DNA of 64,000 nt, taken from assembly GCA_001898225.1 (NCBI GenBank), contig MKTJ01000053.1:1-64000 (forward strand), written 5' to 3'. The notes below the pieces were generated by a model. That model was not told the origin of the DNA. It saw nothing but the letters and a program-made list of their open reading frames with translations, and did not search any database. This DNA comes from Chloroflexi bacterium 54-19 (lineage in GTDB: Bacteria; Chloroflexota; Chloroflexia; Chloroheliales; Chloroheliaceae). Below, piece by piece: positions 59,235 to 64,000 of the stretch (positions within the stretch are counted from its first letter, which is position 1; the number at the start of each line of letters is the position of its first letter). A program made the translations under genes and the position numbers.

Positions 59235-60973
59235 AATCCTCTCTTTTCGGCTTTCAATAGTTTGCCGATTTCCTGGGCCGGTATCGGTCGGCTGAACAGG
59301 TAGCCCTGGATTTCATCACAGTAATTCTGTTCGAGGAAATGTAACTCCTGGGGCGTTTCGACGCCTTCCGCGATAACTTTAAGTTCTAATTTATGGGCCA
59401 TATCAATAATGGACCTGGTAATAAAGGCATAGTTCGCGTCGGTAGTTATATTTCGGATAAAGGATTTATCAATTTTTAGGTTGCTGGCCGGAATGTCCAT
59501 CAGGTAACTCAACGAGGAGTAGCCGGTGCCGAAATCATCAATCGCCACGCTAACCCCGATCCGTTTGAGTTCGTAAAGTATCGTGACAGTTTTTTGGATG
59601 TCCTGCGCTACCGCGCTTTCGGTAAGCTCCAACTCAAGAAACTTCGATTCCAGTTTTGTTTCGGCCAGGATTCCCTCGATAGTTTTACCGATGTCGGTAT
59701 GGGTAAACTGGTGGTTGGAAATGTTTACCGCCATTCTCAAGCTTTCGTAACCGTCATTTTGCCATTCTTTAACCTGGGCGCAGGCCGACCGCAAGACCCA
59801 TTCTCCGATGCCGTGGATTAAACCGGTTTCTTCGGCCAGGGGGATGAAATCGGTCGGTAAAACGATACCGCGGTTGGGGTTACGCCAGCGCAAAAGAGCC
59901 TCCACCCCTACGATTTGGCGGGTCTTTATCTCGATCTGGGGCTGGTAGAATAACTCGAATTCGTTTCGTTCGACCGCCTGACTCAGGTTGCCTTCCAGGT
60001 CCAGTTTATCGAGGTTGGCCGCCGACGAGCCCAACCCGGCCTTATAGATATAGTAATTCAGGTTGCCGGTATTTTTGCTTTGGACCAGGGCCACTTCCGC
60101 CTGTTTAAGAATGACTTCCGCCTTTTTTTGTTCCTTGTTCGAAAGGGCCGCCCCGATAAACGGTTTCATAAATACTTCCTGCCCGCCTACCCGGATGGGT
60201 TTGGTGAATTCCCTTATTATCGAACGGGCGAAATATTCGACCTGGTCTTCCTGCGCTACCGAGGGGAGCAGGACCGCGAACTGCCCGTTCCCCAGGCTGG
60301 CGATTTCTTCCTGCCAGTTTATTTTGTCGGTCAGGTAATTGGACAACTGGCTGGCAACATTTTTTAGCAGTTCATTACTGGCGGTAATCCCGATAGCCTG
60401 GCTGATTTGCTCGAAGCGGCCAAACCCGATTAATACGACGGCGTACCGGAGGAACTCATTCGCTTCGGCCTGGGCCTGGGCCTGTTGGAGGGATTTGCGG
60501 AAGGTAAGGAGGTTGGGCAACCCGGTCAGGCTATCCCTGGTAACCAGTTGGTTGTATTTTTCTTCCAGCTTTTGGAGTTTATCCTTATACTTTGTAATGG
60601 TGGCGGCCTGGCGGGACAACCGGGCGTTGATGGCTTCAATCAATTCATTTTTGGTAAAGGGTTTGACTAGATAATCGTCGGCTCCTATCGTCATTCCGCG
60701 CCGGAAGTCCTGTCTTTCGCCCTTGCTGGTGAGGAAAATAAACGGGATAGCATTGGTGCGCTCGTCCTGGCGCAAGGCAGATAACGTCTGGTAGCCATCC
60801 ATGTCGGGCATCATGATATCTGAAAGGATAAGGTCGGGCTGTTTTTCGAAGGCCATTTGTACTCCAATTACACCATTAATGGCCTGGTGGACCTCAAACC
60901 CTTCTCTGGAGAGAATAAAGGTTATAAGTTTACGAATATCTTCATCGTCTTCGATAACAAGGATGGTAGGCAT
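59231..60973 (-). CDS. Receiver-GGDEF(degenerate)-EAL protein, probable c-di-GMP phosphodiesterase
   Basis: The 580-residue protein has three domains. The receiver (1-120) has phospho-Asp52 in LILSDIMMPDMDG and LVKPF. The GGDEF domain (about 140-310) has its active-site motif as GNGQF (228-232), so it is unlikely to make c-di-GMP. The EAL domain (about 330-570) has EALLRW (358-363), MAVNISNHQF, LELELTES, IDDFGTGYSSL, LKIDKSFI and EGVET; all catalytic positions I can check are present, so it should hydrolyse c-di-GMP under receiver control. No kinase is next to it. Confidence 0.92.
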   Translation of the reverse strand: MPTILVIEDDEDIRKLITFILSREGFEVHQAINGVIGVQMAFEKQPDLILSDIMMPDMDGYQTLSALRQDERTNAIPFIFLTSKGERQDFRRGMTIGADDYLVKPFTKNELIEAINARLSRQAATITKYKDKLQKLEEKYNQLVTRDSLTGLPNLLTFRKSLQQAQAQAEANEFLRYAVVLIGFGRFEQISQAIGITASNELLKNVASQLSNYLTDKINWQEEIASLGNGQFAVLLPSVAQEDQVEYFARSIIREFTKPIRVGGQEVFMKPFIGAALSNKEQKKAEVILKQAEVALVQSKNTGNLNYYIYKAGLGSSAANLDKLDLEGNLSQAVERNEFELFYQPQIEIKTRQIVGVEALLRWRNPNRGIVLPTDFIPLAEETGLIHGIGEWVLRSACAQVKEWQNDGYESLRMAVNISNHQFTHTDIGKTIEGILAETKLESKFLELELTESAVAQDIQKTVTILYELKRIGVSVAIDDFGTGYSSLSYLMDIPASNLKIDKSFIRNITTDANYAFITRSIIDMAHKLELKVIAEGVETPQELHFLEQNYCDEIQGYLFSRPIPAQEIGKLLKAEKRGF

Positions 60974-61627
60974 AAGTGCTAAAAATCCCTCGACTTAAGT
61001 GTAAAACAAAACGCGCAGCAATGAACCTACTTAGCCAGGATAATAATCTACCTTATTGAGAAATTAGTCTATTTAAGGCGTGCTAAAGTTTGCGAAAAAA
61101 TCAACCCTCACTTTTTACGGGGATAACCCTTACCCGGGTGATTACAAGTTGAAAGCGAGTTCCGCCGCCTTTTGGTTACTCATTCCTAATTCAATTAATT
61201 TACCAGCTTACCTTACCGGCATTCAAAACTTAAAAGGTAATATTGTTTATAATATTATAGTAAAAGCAATCCAGGCCGGGGTCAATAGGAAAATTAGGTA
61301 TATATATTAACTATATTTAATTAACATGTTCATAAATATATTTTGCTAAACCCGGTCCGGTATTTTTAGTGGCTGCTCTATGTACCGTCTGAACTCACCC
61401 AACACCTTTTTACCGAAGATGAGTTCTCGCTGAATTCTAAAATTCAATTATTGAATGCTTCCCTTGATTAAGTAAAGAAAAGATAAAGAATGTTGCAATA
61501 AATTTATAATTCCCCCTATAAAAACCCTTGGAAATGTGTTATCCTGTATAACAGATATTAAAATTTTTTCCGCTGTAAATCCAATTTTATCTTTCCAGGA
61601 CATTAGTCCCGGTTCTGCGAGGTTCCT
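60974..61627. other. 654-nt AT-rich intergenic region
   Basis: A GC-poor spacer, lowest around 61180-61350, between the EAL protein (minus) and the 705-residue protein (plus). An open frame at 61080-61310 has no ribosome-binding site and no family features and is not called. It may hold divergent promoters; a weak one is listed separately. Confidence 0.55.
61493..61522 (+). promoter_or_regulatory. Weak promoter candidate for the 705-residue protein gene
   Basis: TTGCAA (61493-61498), 18 nt, TATAAA (61517-61522), about 105 nt before the ATG at 61628. Confidence 0.3.
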
Positions 61628-63745
61628 ATGCCAAAACGATCTCCAATTAAAGTTCCAATGGTCTCTCGCGTAACCCGCCAGCAGGGCAAGGGTCAGGTTC
61701 AAACCCAGCCAGATTTTGAACCGGAGCAAGAGTTAGAAGTAGCCGGGCCGGAAAAGGCCCTTGACCCCAGGGATTTAAGCCGCAATAACCTTAACCAAGC
61801 TGGCGTCCTTCATTTGCAGAGGACGATTGGCAACCAGGCGGTTATGCGTCTACTAAATGACTACAAAGTGTCCCGTTCTCAGACAGCCGCGATTCAACGC
61901 GCTTACGAACCGGCCCTGGTTACCGAGGTCGCCCACCTGCACGGCGAAAAAGGTGGTAAAGTCAATACCGGTTCGTCCGGTTCGGTTGGCCCCAAGTTGA
62001 AAGCCGGGACCTCCATAGAGGTGGACAAAAGCATCACTCTCCAGGGAGACGGGGCAGACTGGATAAAGGGGAAAACCGGCGCTACCGAGGGTTATATCCG
62101 GCCCGGCAAATACTTTATAAAGAGCCTGGTCAACGTACCAGCCACCTTTGGGGATAGTGAATCCGATACCGTAGGTTCCATTTCCGAAAACTCCGAGAAA
62201 GTTGGAGGTGTCTCGGACACTGTCGGTAGCGGTATCGAAATGGGTGACATCAAGAGTAAACAGGGCGGCGTCTGGAAGGACACCAGGGGCGATAACTCCC
62301 CTATGGCAAAGACCGAAACCGCTAAATCCGGTATGGATATTGGGGCCGGGGCCATGAGTACCTTTAGCGGCATCTTTGGCATGATTGGCTCGGCCAAAGC
62401 GGTCTTGAATGAAACGGATGGCTGGAAACGCCTGGAAGGGGGCTTTGGTTTTGCCGAATCGCTGGTTAAGACCGGGAGCGGCATCGAAAAAATCGTTGAC
62501 TCTATCGCCAAGGCCAGTGGTAGTAAATCGGGTGTAGGTAAATCGGATGTGGCCGGGAAATTCCTCTCGGCGATTGGAGACGGTCTATCGGCGGTCAAGA
62601 GTTCTGCCATGGGCTTGATAAGCCTATACAAGCTGTATAAGTCGCAAAGCAGCGAAAAGCCAAAAGAGGCCCTGGCGACCTTCAAGATGTTTACCGAGGC
62701 GGCTTCGAGCGCGGCCAAGGTTGCCAAGAGCGCCTACGATATTATCGGCAACGGTATTCCCATGTCGGTTGTGTACGCTGTGCCGGGTCTGAGCATCGGT
62801 GTCTCGGCCATTAACATTCTCATCCGGTTGTGGGACGCAATTACCGCGGGCAAGACCAAAGAGAAAATGAAAGGAAATGCCGACCCGCTTCGCGTCAGGC
62901 TGGCAACCGACCTGGGGGTAGCGCCACCGGACCCCGATGCCGACCACCCGGCCTTCGACAAAGACCGGCGCGGTACCTTCCCGGCCTACAAAACTTATTA
63001 CCGGACCAAGAAGGTAGTCAAAGATGGCCTGAGAGCCGTCAAGGACAAAGCCGATACCCTTTCAACCGGCCTGGGCGCGCACGTCCGGGGCAAACCCCGG
63101 CGGCAAAAGGCCGTCCTGAATCGGGCCAACAAGGCTTTGATTGCGGCTATTGATACCCACGTTACGGTCCCCGAAATCAAAAGTAAGCTGAAAACAAAGG
63201 TCGGAACCCCGGCCACGGCGGACGAATTTAACACCAATGCCAAGCTCTATATATCAAACATCGTTACCCTGATGGATGAATACGAGTTTGCCGATAAGAT
63301 GGGCGAAATCAACCAGAAACGGCAGGTCGGCGGCTGGACCGATGTCATCCTGGAACTGGTCAGCATCGCCGGGGATATAGTAACCATAGTCACCAGCGCC
63401 AGTGGTATTGGCGCAGCGGTCGGCCAGGGTATCAAAGCGGCCTCGGCTGGTTATAAGGCGGTCCATAGTGGGGCCAAGTTTATCCAGAAACAGTATCGAG
63501 ACCGGGGCACCGGGGACGACAAAAAGTCCACCAAGAACAAGCATGCCGAATATGTTGGTCACGCGAAGTTTATCTACGAGCAGTTGGCGGCCCTCGACCC
63601 CTCGCAACCGACCGCCCAGGTTCAAGCCGGCAAGGTTATCGAATATATCAAGGCGACCGGCGTCAACTACGGCATGTGGCTTTCGCTTATGAACCAGCCG
63701 GGCGAGCAGGTGAGTATGCTGGTCGAAGCCATGAAGAAGCGGTAA
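61628..63745 (+). CDS. Large protein with eCIS-cargo-like N-terminus (LQR..GN.AV...IQR)
   Basis: I recognise no catalytic domain in this 705-residue protein. Residues 60-91 contain VLHLQRTIGNQAVMRLL followed by AAIQR, a pattern I know from proteins near extracellular contractile injection systems and DUF4157-type toxins. A beta-like stretch (about 95-165) precedes a Gly/Ser-rich helical body. Hydrophobic segments lie near 235-260, 375-402 and 575-620 (SIAGDIVTIVTSASGIGAAVG), and the C-terminus is basic. It could be a cargo or pore-forming effector, or a structural accessory. No signal peptide is present. The ATG follows GAGGTTCCT with a weak ribosome-binding site. Other eCIS genes, if any, would lie right of the window. 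Confidence 0.5.
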   Translation: MPKRSPIKVPMVSRVTRQQGKGQVQTQPDFEPEQELEVAGPEKALDPRDLSRNNLNQAGVLHLQRTIGNQAVMRLLNDYKVSRSQTAAIQRAYEPALVTEVAHLHGEKGGKVNTGSSGSVGPKLKAGTSIEVDKSITLQGDGADWIKGKTGATEGYIRPGKYFIKSLVNVPATFGDSESDTVGSISENSEKVGGVSDTVGSGIEMGDIKSKQGGVWKDTRGDNSPMAKTETAKSGMDIGAGAMSTFSGIFGMIGSAKAVLNETDGWKRLEGGFGFAESLVKTGSGIEKIVDSIAKASGSKSGVGKSDVAGKFLSAIGDGLSAVKSSAMGLISLYKLYKSQSSEKPKEALATFKMFTEAASSAAKVAKSAYDIIGNGIPMSVVYAVPGLSIGVSAINILIRLWDAITAGKTKEKMKGNADPLRVRLATDLGVAPPDPDADHPAFDKDRRGTFPAYKTYYRTKKVVKDGLRAVKDKADTLSTGLGAHVRGKPRRQKAVLNRANKALIAAIDTHVTVPEIKSKLKTKVGTPATADEFNTNAKLYISNIVTLMDEYEFADKMGEINQKRQVGGWTDVILELVSIAGDIVTIVTSASGIGAAVGQGIKAASAGYKAVHSGAKFIQKQYRDRGTGDDKKSTKNKHAEYVGHAKFIYEQLAALDPSQPTAQVQAGKVIEYIKATGVNYGMWLSLMNQPGEQVSMLVEAMKKR

Positions 63746-63790
63746 AACCTGGCAGGTTACTCCAAATTCTGTTAAACTCGTGTATTATCT

Positions 63791-63827
63791 AGGCCGGGGG
63801 TAAGTTTATCCGAACTTCTCCCGGCCT
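63791..63827 (+). terminator. Hairpin after the 705-residue protein gene
   Basis: AGGCCGGGGG (63791-63800) pairs with CTCCCGGCCT (63818-63827; one G-T pair). There is no T-tract directly after, so termination is uncertain; it could be a processing or factor-assisted site. Confidence 0.45.
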
Positions 63828-63896
63828 CCCGCCTGCTGTTTTGACGCCAAGCGCCATCCTTTCAGGGTGGTAAACTAATTTGGAAAGAAGCCTTAA

Positions 63897-64000
63897 ATGA
63901 GTCGTACTCAGACTAAAGCGGCCATGTTCAAGCAAATTCAGTCCTGGATTAAAGACGAGCTTGACCTGGAAACCCAGTATCTGCAAGCCTCCCCCCAGAT
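63897..64000 (+). CDS. Unidentified gene start, cut by the window edge
   Basis: ATG at 63897 with GGAAAG about 9 nt upstream opens a frame to the end of the window. It begins M-S-R-T-Q-T-K-A-A-M-F-K-Q-I-Q-S-W-I-K-D and continues with a helical, charged sequence. The visible 34 codons do not identify a family. It is co-directional with the eCIS-cargo-like gene 150 nt upstream. Confidence 0.6.
   Translation, partial: MSRTQTKAAMFKQIQSWIKDELDLETQYLQASPQ

Noticed and set aside
61080..61310. 76-codon plus-strand open frame in the AT-rich spacer
   Set aside because: No ribosome-binding site and unusual composition; probably chance in low-GC DNA.

Overview
The window reads as chromosomal DNA of a moderately GC-rich, menaquinone-dependent bacterium, most likely a member of the Chloroflexota (Chloroflexi). 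The clues are a tRNA-Thr/Tyr/Thr-tuf operon at the left edge, secreted subtilases that carry a WGP/ESPGGKR-type N-terminal domain I associate with this phylum, a DUF4015-type glycosidase-like protein, a b6-type cytochrome complex encoded with a GltD-like flavoprotein, and the classical isochorismate menaquinone pathway. The phylum call is inference. Coding density is high. There is no rRNA, transposase, phage gene or CRISPR array in the window.

Layout. 0-1 kb: start of tuf (minus strand), preceded by tRNA-Thr(GGU), tRNA-Tyr(GUA) and tRNA-Thr(UGU) with a near-consensus promoter. 0.9-2.3 kb: an orphan Nif11-type RiPP precursor and a GNAT protein. 2.3-6.9 kb (minus): Cache/HAMP histidine kinase, AI-2E family permease, NDUFA9-like SDR. 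7.5-15 kb: a respiratory operon with a 38-residue membrane peptide, an FAD/NAD(P)/2x[4Fe-4S] oxidoreductase, cytochrome b6, subunit IV, Rieske protein, diheme cytochrome c and an ethylbenzene-dehydrogenase-type heme domain protein. A cluster of hairpin repeats lies between petB and petD. 15-29 kb: two more histidine kinases, a GNAT, an OmpR-type regulator, a large secreted subtilase, an MFS carrier, an aminotransferase, a Nudix protein, YggS, a MazG-like protein and CvpA. 29-41 kb: a lipoprotein subtilase, argF, MarR, an SDR, an alpha/beta hydrolase, RidA facing a threonine dehydratase-like enzyme, a DUF4015 protein and a second Nudix protein. 41-51 kb (minus): an acyltransferase-3 protein and a men operon (tetR-menF-menD-menH-kinase-menB-menC) with a readable promoter and TetR-type operator. 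51-53.4 kb: a CheY-like receiver and a double KaiC/RadA-like ATPase. 53.4-59.2 kb: three successive divergent regulator/oxidoreductase pairs (AraC/aldo-keto reductase, MmyB-type XRE/epimerase, MarR/quinone oxidoreductase). 59.2-61 kb: a receiver-GGDEF(degenerate)-EAL protein. 61.6-64 kb: a 705-residue protein with an LQR..GN.AV...IQR N-terminus like proteins linked to extracellular contractile injection systems (eCIS), then the start of another gene.

How the parts fit. The men operon makes the quinone that the 7.5-14.5 kb complex should oxidise; the flavoprotein could feed NAD(P)H or ferredoxin electrons into it, and the diheme cytochrome c and heme-domain protein would take electrons out. 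Sensor kinases, receivers and a c-di-GMP phosphodiesterase-like protein supply much of the signalling. Convergent genes are packed unusually tightly: seven of nine convergent pairs end within 6 nt of each other or overlap.

The best candidates for undescribed biology are the extended b6-type respiratory operon, the KaiC-like ATPase with altered catalytic residues beside a lone receiver, the orphan Cys-free Nif11-type precursor, and the eCIS-cargo-like protein at the right edge.
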